Source: Puccinia triticina
Lineage: Eukaryota > Basidiomycota > Pucciniomycetes > Pucciniales > Pucciniaceae
Direction of reading: 5' to 3'
NCBI RefSeq assembly: GCF_026914185.1
Contig: NC_070575.1
Location: 2,542,001-2,606,000 of the forward strand
Length of the DNA: 64,000 nucleotides
A program made the translations under genes and the position numbers. The notes under the pieces were generated by a model that saw only the letters and a list, made by a program, of their open reading frames with translations, was not told the origin of the DNA and searched no databases. This document shows, in pieces, positions 50,001 to 61,079 of this stretch. The number at the start of each line of letters is the position of its first letter. Position 1 is the first letter of the stretch.

Positions 50001-52944
50001 TGGTGTTTCTGCCACTATATCTCAGCACAGCGTGGGATTTCTTCCATGATATTGGTACCAAAATGATCACATGCCCTCAGAAATTCATTGAGTACCTTGG
50101 ATGACCACAAAACCCCCAAATGTAGCAGCCCTCATCTGATTAGTTGCCAAATATCACTAATTTGGTAGTTTCTTGGTGTTTCTGCCACTATATCTCAGCT
50201 CAGCGTGGGAGCTCTTCCATGATATTGGTACAAAAATGATCAAACGCCCTCAAAGATTCATTGTGTACCTTGAATGACCACAAAACCCCCAAATGTAGCA
50301 GCCACAATGTGATCGGTTGCCAAATATCACTAATTTGGTAGTTTCTTGGTGTTTCTGCCACTATATCTCAGCACAGCGTGGGATTTCTTTCATGATATTG
50401 GTACCAAAATGATCACATGCCCTCAAGAATTCATTGAGTACCTTGGATGACCACAAAACCCCCAAATGTAGCAGCCACAATGTGACACAAAACCTCCAAA
50501 TGTAGCAGCCACAATGTGATCAGTTGACAAACATCACTAATTTGGTAGTTTCTTGGTGTTTTTGCCACTATATCTCAGTGCAGCGTGGGAGTCCTTCCAT
50601 TATATTGGTACCAAAATGATCAAACGGCCACAAAGACTCATTGTGTACCTTGAATGACCACAAAACCCCCACATGTAGCAGCCACAATGTGATTTGTTGC
50701 CAAATATCACTAATTTGGTAGTTTGTTGGTGTTTCTGCCACTATATCTCAGTGCAACATGGGAGTTCTTCCATGATATTGGTACCAAGGTGATCAAATGC
50801 CCCCAAAGATTGATTTAGTACCTTGAATGACCACAAAACCCCCAAGTGTAGCATGCAAGATGTGATCAGTTGCCAAATATCACTAAGTTGGCAGTTTCTT
50901 GGTGTTTCTGCCACTATATCTCAGCGCAGCATGGGCGTTCTTCCATGATATTGTTACCAAAATAATCAAATGCCCTCAAATAGTCATTGTGTACCTTGGA
51001 TGACCACAAAACCCCAGATGTAGCAGCCACAATGCGATCAGTTGCCAAATATCACTAATTTGGTAGTTTCTTGGTGTTTCTGCCACTATATCTCAGCGCA
51101 GCATGGTAGTTCTTCCATGATATTGGTACCAAAATGATTAATCACCCCTGAAGATTCATTTTGTACGTTGAATGACCACAAAATCCCCAAATGTAGCAGC
51201 CACACTGTGATCATTTGCCACATATCACTAATTTGGTAGCTTCTTGGTGTTTCTGCCACTATATCTCAGCGCAGCGTGGGAGTTCTTCTGCATGATATTG
51301 GTACCAAGATGATCAAATGCCTCCAAAGATTCATTGTGTACCTTGAATGACCACAAAACCCTCAAATGTAGCAGCCACAATGTGATTGGTTGCCAAATAT
51401 CACTAATTTGATAGTTTGTTGGTGTTTCTGCCACTATATCACAGCGCAGCATGGAAGTTCTTCCATGATATTGGTACCAAAATGATTAATCATCCCTGAA
51501 CATTCATTGTGTACCTTGGATGACCACAAAACCCCAGATGTAGCAGCCACAATGTGATCAGTGGCCAAATATCAGTAATTTGGTAGTTTCTTGGTGTTTC
51601 TGCCACTATATCTCAGCGCAGCATGGGATTTCTTCCATGATATTGGTACCAAAATGATTATTCACCCCTGAAGATTCAGTGTGTACCTTGAATGACCACA
51701 AAACCCCCGAATGTAGCAGCGACACTGTGGTCATTTGCCAAATATCACTAATTTGGTAGTTTCTTGGTGTTTCTGCCACTATATCTCAGCGCAGTGTGGG
51801 AGTTCTTCCATGATATTGGTACCAAGATTATCAAATGCCCTCAAAGGTTCATTGTGTACCTCGAATGACCACAAAACCCCCAAATGTAGCAGCCACAATG
51901 TGATCAGTTGACTAATATCACTAATTTGGTAGTTTCTTGGTGTTTCTGCCACTATATCTCCGCCCAGAATGGGAGTTCTTCCATGATATTGGTACCAAAA
52001 TGATCAAATGCCCCTGAAGATTCATTATTTACCTTGGATGACTACAAAACCCCCAAATGTAGCAGCCAAAATGTGATCAGTTGCCAAATATCACTAATTT
52101 GGTAGTTTCTTGATGTTTCTGCCACTAAATCTCAGCACAGTGTGGGAGTTTTTCCATGATATTGGTACCAAAATGCTCTATTGCCGTCAAAAATTTATTG
52201 GGTACCTTGGATGACCACAAAACCCCCAAATGTAGCAGCCACAATGTGATCAGATGCCAAATATCACTAATTTGGTAGTTTCTTGGTGTTTCTGCCACTA
52301 TATCTCAGCGCAGCATGGGAGTTCTTCCATGATATTGGAACCAAAATGATAAAATGGCCCTGAAGATCCATTGTGGACCTTGGATGACCACAAAACCCCC
52401 AAATGTAGCAGCCACAACGTGATCAGTTGCCAAATATCACTAATTTGGTAGTTTCTTGGTGTTTCTGCCACTATATCTCAGGCCAGCATGGGAGGTCTTC
52501 CATGATATTGGTACCAAAATGATCAAATGGCCCTGAAGATTCATTCTGTACCTTGGATGACCACAAAACCCCCAAATGTAGCAGCCACAATGTGATCAGT
52601 TGGCAAATGTTCTAATTTGGTAGTTTCTTGGTGTTTCTGCCACTATATCTCAGCGCAGCGTGGGAGTTCTTCCATGATATTGGTACCAAAATGATAAAAT
52701 GGCCCTGAAGATCCATTGTGGACCTTGGATACAAAACCCCCAAATGTAGCAGCCACAATGTGATCAGTTGCCAAATATCATTAATTTGGTAGTTTCTTGG
52801 TGTTTCTGCCACTATATCTCAGCTCAGCGTGGGAGTTCTTCCATGATGTTCGTAACAAAATGATCAAATTCCCCTGAAGATTCATTGTGTACCTTGAATG
52901 ACCACAATACCCCCAAATGTAGCAGCCACACTGTGATCAGTTGC
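47077..52944 (+). repeat. 173-bp satellite array, forward block (about 34 units)
   Basis: The landmark GGTAGTTTCTTGG recurs at 47,234, 47,407, 47,580, 47,753, 47,926, 48,099 and 48,271, a period of 172-173 bp. Each unit reads, in order, ATCAGTTGCCAAATATCAC, GGTAGTTTCTTGGTG, CTGCCACTATATCTCAGC, GGGAGTTCTTCCATGATA, then a variable stretch and GAATGACCACAAAACCCCC. Truncated units and a local duplication (49,081 and 49,395 share variants such as CTTGATG and ATTGTTACC) indicate unequal exchange. Confidence 0.95.
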
Positions 52945-54535
52945 CAAATTAGTGATATTTGGCAACCATTCACATTGTAGCTGCTACATTTGGGGGTTTT
53001 GTGGTCATTCAAGGTACACAATTCATCTTTGAGGGCATTTAATCATTTTGGTACCAATATCATTGAAGAATTCCCACGCTGCGCTGAGATATAGTGGCAG
53101 AAACACCAAGAAACTACCAAATTGGTGATATTTGGCAACTGATCACATTGTGGCTGCTACATATGGGGGTTTTGTGGTCATTCCAGGTACTCAATGAATC
53201 TTTGAGGAAATTTGATCATTTTGATACCAACATTATGGAAGAAATCCCACGCTGCGCTGAGATATAGTGGCAGAAACACCAGAAACTACCAAATTAGTGA
53301 TATTTTGCAACTGATCACATCCTAGCTGCTACATTTGGGGGTATTGTGGTCATTCAAGGTACACAATTAATCTTCAGGGGAATTTGATCATTTTGGTACC
53401 AATATCATGGAAGAACTCCCACGCTGTGCTGAGATATAGTGGCAGAAAAACCAAGAAACTACCAAATTAGTGATATTTGGCAACTGATCACATTGTGGCT
53501 GCTACATTTGGGGTTTTTGTGTTCATTCAAGGTACACAATGAATCTTCAGGGGCATGTGATCATATTGGTACCAATATCATGGAAGAACTACCACGCTGC
53601 GCTGAGATATAGTGGCAGAAACACCAAGAAACTACCAAATTAGTGATATTTGGTAACTGATCACATTGTGGCTGCTACATTTTGGGGTTTTGTGGTCATC
53701 AAAGGTACTCAATGAATGTTTGAGGGCATGTGATTATTTTGGTACCAATATCATGGAAGAACTCCCAGGCTGCTTTGAGATATAGTGGCAGAAACACCAA
53801 GAAACTACCAAATTAGTGATATTTGGCAACTGATCAGGTCCTAGGGCTACATTAGGGAGTTTCATGGTAATTTAAGGTACACAATGAATTCTTGGGGACT
53901 ATTAATCATTTTGAAACCAATATCATGGAAGAAATTCCAGGTTGTGTTGAGATATAGTGGCAGAAACACCAAGAACCTACCAAATTAGTGAGATTTGGCA
54001 ACTGATGAGATTGTAGCTGCCACATTTGGGGTTTTTGTGGTCATTGAAGGTACACAATGGATCCATGGGGGCTACTGAACATTTTGATACCAATATCATG
54101 GAAGAACCCCCAGGCTATGTTGAGATATAGTGGCAGAAACACCAAGAAACTACCAAGTTAGTGATATTTGGCAACTGATCAGGTTGTATGGGCTACATTA
54201 GGGAGTTTCAAGGTACACAATGAATCCTTGGGGACTATTGATCATTTTGAAACCAATATCATGGAAGAACTCCTGGGCTGTGTTGAGATATAGTGGCAGA
54301 AACACCAAGAAACTACCAAATTAGTGATATTTGGCCACTGATCAGATTGTAGCAGCTACATTTGGGGATTTTGTGGTCATTCAAGGTACACAATAAATCT
54401 ATGAGGGCTTTCAAAAATTTTGGTACCAATTTCATGGAAAAATTCCCAGGCTGTTTTGAGATAAAGTTGCAGAAATACCAAGAAACTAACAAAGTAGTGA
54501 GATTTGGCAACTGATCAGATTGCAGCTGCTGCATA
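52945..54535 (-). repeat. 173-bp satellite array, inverted block (about 9 units)
   Basis: From 52,945 the same unit runs in the opposite orientation up to the right arm. The switch point reads TTGCCAAAT-TAGTGAT-ATTTGGCAA, a head-to-head join at the same position within the unit on both sides. Units towards 54,535 are more diverged than those near the junction, mirroring the left edge (47,077-47,400). Confidence 0.93.
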
Positions 54536-55195
54536 ATGGATGTGACCCCAAAAACATTATTTCTGGGTTTTACATCCAGAAAAATTGTCCAACAAAATTT
54601 TATGTGGAAATATTCCTCATTAATCTGTGGTTGATAACAAAAGTAGATAAAAAAAAGAACCTGAAAAAAATATGCTAAACCATGGTAAACTAATTTCAAA
54701 AAGGCCTCCTATGCATGTAGCACTTCAAGTATGATATGCAATATCTTGAGCAAGTTCAACCAACCAAATTAAACATGTGTGCAGGATGGTATCATGAGAG
54801 AGGTCAGGGGTCAATGTTTTTCTTTTTTTGAAAAAAAAGTCAATTTGCAGACTTCTGATAACAGATCAATTGTTGAAGTAAAAAAAAAAGAAAAAAAAAA
54901 TTGAGACCCCTCAGCCACCCTGGATTAATCCTAAAACTTGCAATGTCTTTTTTCAGGAAGAATTGAATGGTGTATGTAGAAATTTATGAATGTTATCAGG
55001 CAAAAAAAAAATTCCTGTGGCTTGAAGCTAACACAAGGGGAAGGAGAGAGATTATAGAATGGTATTAAGGAGACATGGAAAACAGACAAAGGTATCAAGA
55101 AGAATAATAAAAAAAATTGATCAATATAAATTGATCAATATACGCTATATTGATCAATATACAACATCGCAAATTCATCCATCTTGGTAGTGCGT

Positions 55196-55703
55196 GGGCC
55201 TAGAAAGTTTCAGACTTCTCTGAGCTTACGGATCTTGATGGATGCTTGAGAAAGTTGGTACAGGTAACCAGTCAGTCTCAGTCAGATCATCGACCTGATA
55301 AGAACAAAATTTTTGTCAACCATATTCCCTGAGACATTCTCCATTAACCAGAGCATCTGAAGCTCTTCGGCAGCAGGAATTGAGATTATCCTCAGATGTG
55401 ATTGCAAATACCAGTCAAACTTGACAAGATCTTGATAGGAACTGTGAATTGACAGAGTTTTCATTGATTGTCCCGTTTTGTTTGATTAGAAAAGCTTCAC
55501 CTTGAGGGTGAACCAGAATCGGCCCTGAACTTCATTCAAGAACTTGGCGGTACCCATGATGAAGGTGTCCTGCTTGTCGTGGAATCAATCTGTGGAGGCG
55601 TACAAAGACCGTCTGAGCGTACTAGGGGGCGCAATAAGGAGAGTATCTCCCATTTCTTGATTTTGCCATTCGCGAACAAGCTCAGAGGAAGCCACGACTT
55701 TCT
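55196..55703. other. unassigned sequence right of the CACTA element
   Basis: A 60-codon minus ORF (55,282-55,464) and a plus-strand coding-like stretch from about 55,484 in more than one frame lead into the next ORF. No domain is recognised. Confidence 0.3.
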
Positions 55704-56330
55704 TTGCGGATGGTATGGCGGCTGGAAATTCAGCGAAGTACTAGAGTGACTTGGACGGCCCCAATAGGGTCACACTTCAAAGTTACTCTCTCCAACAAAC
55801 TCACCAAGGAGAAACGGCGGAACCGCGCCTGGGAGACGGACAAGCAAGAGCTGCTGGACCAGCTGGATAGCTTAGCGGCGGACACCCGCCATAGGAGAAC
55901 GGGCACTGGACAAAATGGGAATGCTCATCCTCCCGAGGGCATGCTGGTGAGAGCATTGATGCGCCCAGCGAGTGCAAGCTTTGCGGCCAAACCCACCATT
56001 GACAAGTCTGCCTTCAACCACACTCCCTCTTTGAAAACAGGCGCTGATCATGGTGTAGGACTATGTGGAGTGATGGAAAATTTCAAACACTTTTTGCTGC
56101 CCCGGTCAACTGGCTTGCTGACCTGTCAGCTCGCGCTGAGCCAAAAGGTACCAAATTTGCAGCTCGTTGACCTGACCATTGGCACCTTTCAGACGGGTAT
56201 ATCCCCCTTCCTCCCTACCCTACTGAGAAACTGTGGCCAGAGAACCTGGAAGCGGAGAAACACAGAGACTCATTTGAATGCCCCGTCTGGCTCAGGTCTT
56301 GCGCTGACATTACCAAGATGCTCCTGTTGA
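55704..56330 (+). CDS. hypothetical protein, 208 codons
   Basis: The frame reads WRLEIQRSTRVTWTAP, then a basic/charged helical-looking section (KLTKEKRRNRAWETDKQEL, LDQLDSLAADTRHRR), and an unstructured remainder. No conserved family motif, signal peptide or membrane segment is evident. The following 900 bp are CT- and T-rich and non-coding. It may be a gag-like or host fragment; the first ATG is assumed to be the start. Confidence 0.35.
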   Translation: MRMVWRLEIQRSTRVTWTAPIGSHFKVTLSNKLTKEKRRNRAWETDKQELLDQLDSLAADTRHRRTGTGQNGNAHPPEGMLVRALMRPASASFAAKPTIDKSAFNHTPSLKTGADHGVGLCGVMENFKHFLLPRSTGLLTCQLALSQKVPNLQLVDLTIGTFQTGISPFLPTLLRNCGQRTWKRRNTETHLNAPSGSGLALTLPRCSC

Positions 56331-57240
56331 ATTGCCCCGGGCTTGCCCTGCTCCCCACCTGAACCTCTCCCATTGTCTCTTCTTCTAATGTACCCACTTC
56401 CTCATTATTTCTCTCTCTTTCTCGCTTTTCTATCTGCAGCATGTAAATTTATATCTCTCCAGCTTTTTTGTCCTGCTCTCAGCATCCCAGTTGATTTTTT
56501 CTTCTTTTTTGTTCAAAGAAACAAAAGCAGCACATTTTTCTTCGCCAGTGAGTTCTTATCTTGAATGTGTGTGTGAATCCATCTGGTTGTGTAGATTGTT
56601 TTAGTCTTTCTGTTGTTGGTACATGATTGGAAGCGCCGACTTCTCAAGGGTGCTAGACATGGATAAACCATCCAATACAAATGATCCCTTGGATGCTGTT
56701 CTCTCATCCCTCCTCCCACAACAAAGTGCATCATTGTTTCTATGTCTCTCCCATTTCTAGAAAACCATCCTCACATTGATGTACTCCCACTCCTGATCTT
56801 ATTCTTGTATACCACACTTTATTACCCATCTTACAAATATATAACTCTTTTTATTTACCTACTTTCTTTTCTGTCTCTTGGGCTTTCTTTTTATTTCCCT
56901 CCCCCTGCCCAATTTTCTTGATTTTTCCTTGGAGTTTTCCTGTCACTGCATACTTGAAAAAATCTACACATGCACTTAAGGTTCTAGAGTTTGTAAGGAG
57001 TTGGAGTGGGGTTAGTAAAAATAACTGTTTTCTTTCTTCTTTCTGAGCATATTAAACAAGGGACAGAGGGTTGTTGGTGCTGGTGGCTAGAGGTCTTTGT
57101 GTTTTGCCTAGGTTTTCCTTGTGTGAATCAGCTCAGACAAAGATTTTTCAAGTCGATTTTAATGGTGTCTTCATATGATGCTCAAATGAATCTATGTTTT
57201 GTCCAATTTGAGGACAGAAATTGTGAAATTTGAAGTGGGG
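56331..57240. other. CT/T-rich non-coding stretch
   Basis: Pyrimidine-rich (CTCTTCTTCT, TTTTTTCTTC) with no ORF carrying a motif. It ends in GAAGTGGGGGA at 57,232-57,242, which looks like a polypurine tract. Confidence 0.4.
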
Positions 57241-57242
57241 GA

Positions 57243-57593
57243 TGTCTGAATTGGGCTTAGTTCACTGTCACTGTGGGTGTTAGGATGGGAGGGGCTCCTC
57301 CAAAAAAATACCCTTGAAAGTGTGGCGGCGTAGCCGCCTTGGACTCTAGTCATGAATTAAACTACATATTTCACACTTTTTTGAGTATGTAATTAACTTT
57401 ATTTCACATTTATTACATATGGTCCATACAGAGAGAGATAATCTTATCTCAACTCTATGTATTTATCCTGATTAAGAACAATATATGTACAAATGGGGAG
57501 ATTACATACTTATTTATGTAAATCCCTCATCTGAATTCCGTAGATTACTCCTCCCCTTGGAGTTAAGGATCCCTCAGGGCCCAATTATAAACA
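57243..57593 (+). repeat. possible LTR (about 350 bp) after a purine tract
   Basis: TGTCTGAATTGGGC follows GAAGTGGGGGA, and GGGCCCAATTATAAACA closes about 350 bp later, giving TG...CA ends. No second copy and no target duplication were found in the window, so this may be a lone 3' LTR or chance. Confidence 0.25.
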
Positions 57594-57679
57594 GTTATTG
57601 GAATTTTATTCAAAAAAAAACCAAATTCATTTGAAACTTTTTTTGTCTGGATTTTTTTTATGTACAGATTCAAAAATAG

Positions 57680-57708
57680 CCCAAATGACCTCGAGGAGGT
57701 CATTTGGG
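57680..57708. repeat. perfect 13-bp inverted repeat, 3-base loop
   Basis: CCCAAATGACCTC, loop GAG, GAGGTCATTTGGG. The neighbourhood (57,600-57,760) is A/T-run-rich. A short hairpin of this type could be the centre of a small fold-back element. Confidence 0.8.
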
Positions 57709-58369
57709 ATCAAAAATCTCAAATTTTTTTTATTGAAAAAAATTACAGGCATACAGTACATGTATGCAAGACTGTACCGCACTAATCCAATGGTAGAACT
57801 TAGTTCTACTGTTGGTCAGCAATACACAGCCGCAGGCAGTTGAGATTTGGCAACAGCCCAGCCGCCGGAAGCGTTTCCAACCAGTATCCAACCAACCCGA
57901 TCCAATCTAAGCTCTCCCAAAAATAATTCAACAGCAATGAACACTTCAAACGGCCCACCCTTCAGCCACCAACCAGCTTCCCCAGGGTTACTACCCACCG
58001 ACAAACCTTGGGGGTCTCAATCAACTTATACCCAGCCTTGCGACCAACTTGGCTGCGAGTCTCCCTAACCGGCAGGCCCCACTTCCTGCCCTAGCAACAC
58101 CAGCAGCACCTCCAGCAACTGTGCCAGCTGCGCTCGGCGCCGGACCCAAGAAGGCGGTCCGGCCTGCGTGTACATAGATTTGTTCTGAGATTTGCTGGAG
58201 TCGCTGCCATTGCCACATGGCATACATATGAAATAGGCGTGGGTCAAGGGGAGGGGGGATCATTTGCAGCATTTGATTGTGTGTGGTTGGGTGAGGCCGT
58301 GCGGTCATGGTTATTGCACAGGCTGGGTGGGGCGGTCGGAACAGGTGGTGTTGGCCAGTAATTTGGAAT
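57709..58369. other. unassigned; Pro/Ser-rich and Ala/Gly-rich ORFs on opposite strands
   Basis: Plus 57,847-58,068 (TAQPPEAFPTSIQPTRSN) and minus 58,021-58,308 (PPLDPRLFHMYAMWQWQRLQ) are short and low-complexity. The minus ORF reads like a gag N-terminus, but I cannot assign it. Confidence 0.25.
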
Positions 58370-59368
58370 TCCTGTTGTGTGGCCCGCTATGGCGCTTCTA
58401 CCTGTGCGCGGTCGACAGCGGGTTGAGGGGATGTTGCTAAAGCTGCCCTCTTGCGGCGGTCCGGATCTTATGAGCGCAGAGAAATTGAAATAAAGACCTG
58501 ATAGCGATGGGGGGGGGGATTTTTATGTGAGAAGGAACGAGGGAGTTGGATTACCCTTGGCGAGTGTGGTTGATAAGCTCCGGGAATGTTCTCTTAATAA
58601 GGTCAGGAAGTACTTTGTCGAGTTCGAAGGCTCGGGAATGAATTAACTCAGAAGTCTGGGGAAGGATCTTCACGATCCGGATCAGTAAGCTCTCAGAAGT
58701 GATGATATCCTTTTCGTCGGGAGCCGAATACCATGCGGATCCTTCCTCCAAGTTCGGCTGAACTTGGATTCCAGACCCGCGACAGGCTGCGCGACAGGCC
58801 CTCGTGCCCGCCGCGCGCATACAACTTATGATAAAATGAGAGAGGGAAGGAAACAAGAAAACAAAACAACAAAACCAGGCACTAGATAAAACCAACCCTC
58901 CACCTACACTCCCCTCCAACGCACGCAAGAATAAAAAAAAAAGAAACAAAACAAGATAACAGCGCACACAAACATAAGACAAAAGAAAACAGAAAAGAAG
59001 AAAGGGTGAAATAAGTGGAAAAAGGAAACAGTAAGATAACATGAAGAAGGCCAACAAAATAAAGAAACCACGACCGGTATCCGCCGCCTTGATCCTGAAA
59101 CGCGGAAGCTTGAGGATCCAGATCTTGAGAGGGCTTGATGTCCTGAATTCAGCCCCATGAGTGCCTCCACCAATTTGATCACCACATCCGCCCACCATTT
59201 GCAGACTGTCCCTAGTCTGCTCCTCCCGTCGCGCCTTCCTGTTGGAGAATGGATGAAGAAAAAAAAGATTTCCCGCGCGGCTCACATGTGTGGCGAATGT
59301 AATGTTTCGAAACGACGGTAGCAAATACCCTAAGGTGCATACACATGGGAGGACTTACTTCTATTCTC
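58370..59368 (-). repeat. LTR-like module of gypsy E, left copy
   Basis: Shares a long colinear pattern with 61,080-61,978: TAGAAGTAAGT at the inner edge, a GCACACATG/GGTGCATAC block, the phrase GGGACAG[TA]CTG, a purine/A-rich run, CTTGGATTCC near a CGCGCG cluster, a C-homopolymer and GATCCGGACC. It directly follows the stop of the integrase ORF, as a 3' LTR would. The outer end (about 58,370) is approximate, and no target duplication was found. An ORF of 257 codons here is chance. Confidence 0.5.
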
Positions 59369-61070
59369 CAGTGCCCCCACGGGAATGATATCTCTTCACC
59401 TGATCAGCAGCAAAGCGCCTCTTAAGTTCCGTCCCATCCAGCTCCGACAACACGTAAGACCCGCCTCCCACTTGCTTGACGACGCGGAATGGACCGTTCC
59501 ATTTGTGCGCAAACAGTTGACCCCACTGGGTCTCGAGAGCTCGGTTGTATGCTAAGACCATGTCGCCAGGACACAGCGGTTCTCGGATCCGGTCGGCGCG
59601 TTTCTCGTCCCAGTAGCGGACCGCGTCGCCGCGGGCCTCCATCAATTTCCTGTACGCAACCCCGCGAGATTCCTCGCTGCGCTCCAGTTGCCTAGACCGC
59701 GCCACTATCAGATCCTCCGTTGTTCGCACTGAATTCCAATTGACGCCCAGGTACGATTCTATCTCTAGGTCCAGGGGCAGGGCCGCGCGCTGACCAAACA
59801 CCAGCTTGTAGGGGGAGTAGCCTGTAGTTCGCTTAGTTGAGATTTGGTCCGCGAACAGCACCAGAGGGAGGAATTTACGGCAATTCTTGCCGCTTTCGCC
59901 GGCCAGCTTAACCAAAGCCGCTTTCAAAGGCCCGTGTCCCCTTTCGACCATACCCTGCCCCTCGGGGTAGTATGGGGTGGACACTTGATGCTGTCCCGGA
60001 AGTCCTTTCAACATTTCCGCGAGAGCGCCGCCAAACTTGGAACCTCCATTGGTGGAATAAGATTGAGCGAGGCCGTACCGCATTGTCCAATTCTCCTGCA
60101 AGAACGCAGCTACCGCTTCAGATGTCAGGTTGTTGAGGATCTTTGCTTCTACCCAACCAGAGAAATCATCTCTAGCTACGATGAGGTACTTAGCTCCGCT
60201 GGCTTTGAGGTGAACCGCGTCCATCGCGACTCGCCCAAAAACAGTGGCCTCTCCGGTAGGATACCGCAACTCTTGAGGCCGGCGGAGGTCGCGTCTTTGA
60301 CAAGCATCGCAGCTTTGACACCATCGAGTGACGGCCTGTTTCAGCGAGGGCCACCAAAATCGCTCAGAGGCGCGACGGTAAGTCTCGGCCACGCCTCGGT
60401 GACCCAAGTCCTCATGCAGCTGTTGAAGAATTGAGTCCTGCTTGGCAGGAATGGTGACAACGACGCGCAGTAGAGGGGTTCCGCGCTTCATGAGTCTCCC
60501 CGCCTGCAAAAAGAAATCGGAGGATCTACGCTTCAGTGCCCGAAAATCCTTCGAATCCATGTCTTCCGGCCTCTCCAATGTCTCCAGGAACCTTTCCATT
60601 GCGCGCCAATAACCTTCCTGGTAGCCTGAATATTCGTTTTGCTGCGCTGAGAAAACATGGACTGGTCGGATATGAGGGGCTTCTTCATTGAAATCAGAAG
60701 GAGGATCGGATTCATCATTGCCTTGGGGCCTTCGAGACAGGCCATCCGGCATAGTGAAAGATTTGCCGGGGCGATGTACAATGTCAAAAGAGAATAAATG
60801 AATAAATGAGACCCAACGTGTCATGGGTGCATTTGGTAAACTCGGGGCATTAATCATCTGTATCAGCGACTGCGCGTCGACCTGCAACTCGAAGTGCTGT
60901 CCCCACAGGACCATCTGAAGCTTCTTCAAGACTCGCGCCACGCCACACAACTCCAGCTTCGATTGTGAGTACCGAGATTCGACGTCTGAGAACAAAAGAG
61001 ATTCGTAAAGCGCGGGGCGGTCGAATCCATTAACGTCCGCCTGAGTAAGAACAGCCCCTGCCGCTATGGA
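59361..61070 (-). CDS. gypsy E RNase H and integrase
   Basis: The frame is open from 61,166. Recognisable homology starts at SIAAGAVLTQ (about 61,070), inside RNase H, and continues YSQSKLELCGV, FELQVDAQSLIQM, MPDGLSRRP. Integrase: HEDLGH with CDACQRR zinc finger, core MDAVHLKASGAKY, YSTNGGSKF, PEGQGMVERGH, then the C-terminal domain CPGDMVLAYNRALETQWGQL and KWNGPFRVV, ending GGTGE. Gypsy C has VVDGGPEF where this has STNGGSKF, so the second catalytic Asp is Asn. Gag, protease, RT and the first part of RNase H are deleted. It is about as close to gypsy C as sister families. Confidence 0.87.
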   Translation of the reverse strand, partial: SIAAGAVLTQADVNGFDRPALYESLLFSDVESRYSQSKLELCGVARVLKKLQMVLWGQHFELQVDAQSLIQMINAPSLPNAPMTRWVSFIHLFSFDIVHRPGKSFTMPDGLSRRPQGNDESDPPSDFNEEAPHIRPVHVFSAQQNEYSGYQEGYWRAMERFLETLERPEDMDSKDFRALKRRSSDFFLQAGRLMKRGTPLLRVVVTIPAKQDSILQQLHEDLGHRGVAETYRRASERFWWPSLKQAVTRWCQSCDACQRRDLRRPQELRYPTGEATVFGRVAMDAVHLKASGAKYLIVARDDFSGWVEAKILNNLTSEAVAAFLQENWTMRYGLAQSYSTNGGSKFGGALAEMLKGLPGQHQVSTPYYPEGQGMVERGHGPLKAALVKLAGESGKNCRKFLPLVLFADQISTKRTTGYSPYKLVFGQRAALPLDLEIESYLGVNWNSVRTTEDLIVARSRQLERSEESRGVAYRKLMEARGDAVRYWDEKRADRIREPLCPGDMVLAYNRALETQWGQLFAHKWNGPFRVVKQVGGGSYVLSELDGTELKRRFAADQVKRYHSRGGTGE

Positions 61071-61079
61071 GCTCCGCTC

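Larger units (their letters stand above)
46426..55192. mobile_element. 8.77-kb CACTA-ended element composed of a 173-bp satellite
   Basis: Ends CACTACCAAGATGG and CCATCTTGGTAGTG are flanked by CGT on both sides (46,423-46,425 and 55,193-55,195), the CACTA (CMC/EnSpm) pattern. The two outer arms of about 640 bp (46,426-47,070 and 54,540-55,192) are inverted repeats of each other, with GTATATTGATCAATATA palindromes just inside the tips. Between them lie about 43 satellite units. No transposase is visible in any frame; the short ORFs recur once per unit. It must have been moved by a transposase supplied in trans. Confidence 0.9.

Noticed and set aside
47077..54535. Centromere core
   Set aside because: The unit length is suggestive, but the array is bounded by CACTA TIRs and a 3-bp duplication, so it is described as transposon-borne satellite.
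46909..54699. Repeated ORFs such as MAETPRNYQISDIWQ within the CACTA element
   Set aside because: They recur with the 173-bp unit or with the inverted outer arms and contain no transposase signature.
58551..59324. 257-codon minus ORF with an apparent membrane segment
   Set aside because: Overlaps the LTR-like module; the hydrophobic part is the translation of an A/T-rich homopurine run also present, non-coding, at 61.4-61.7 kb.
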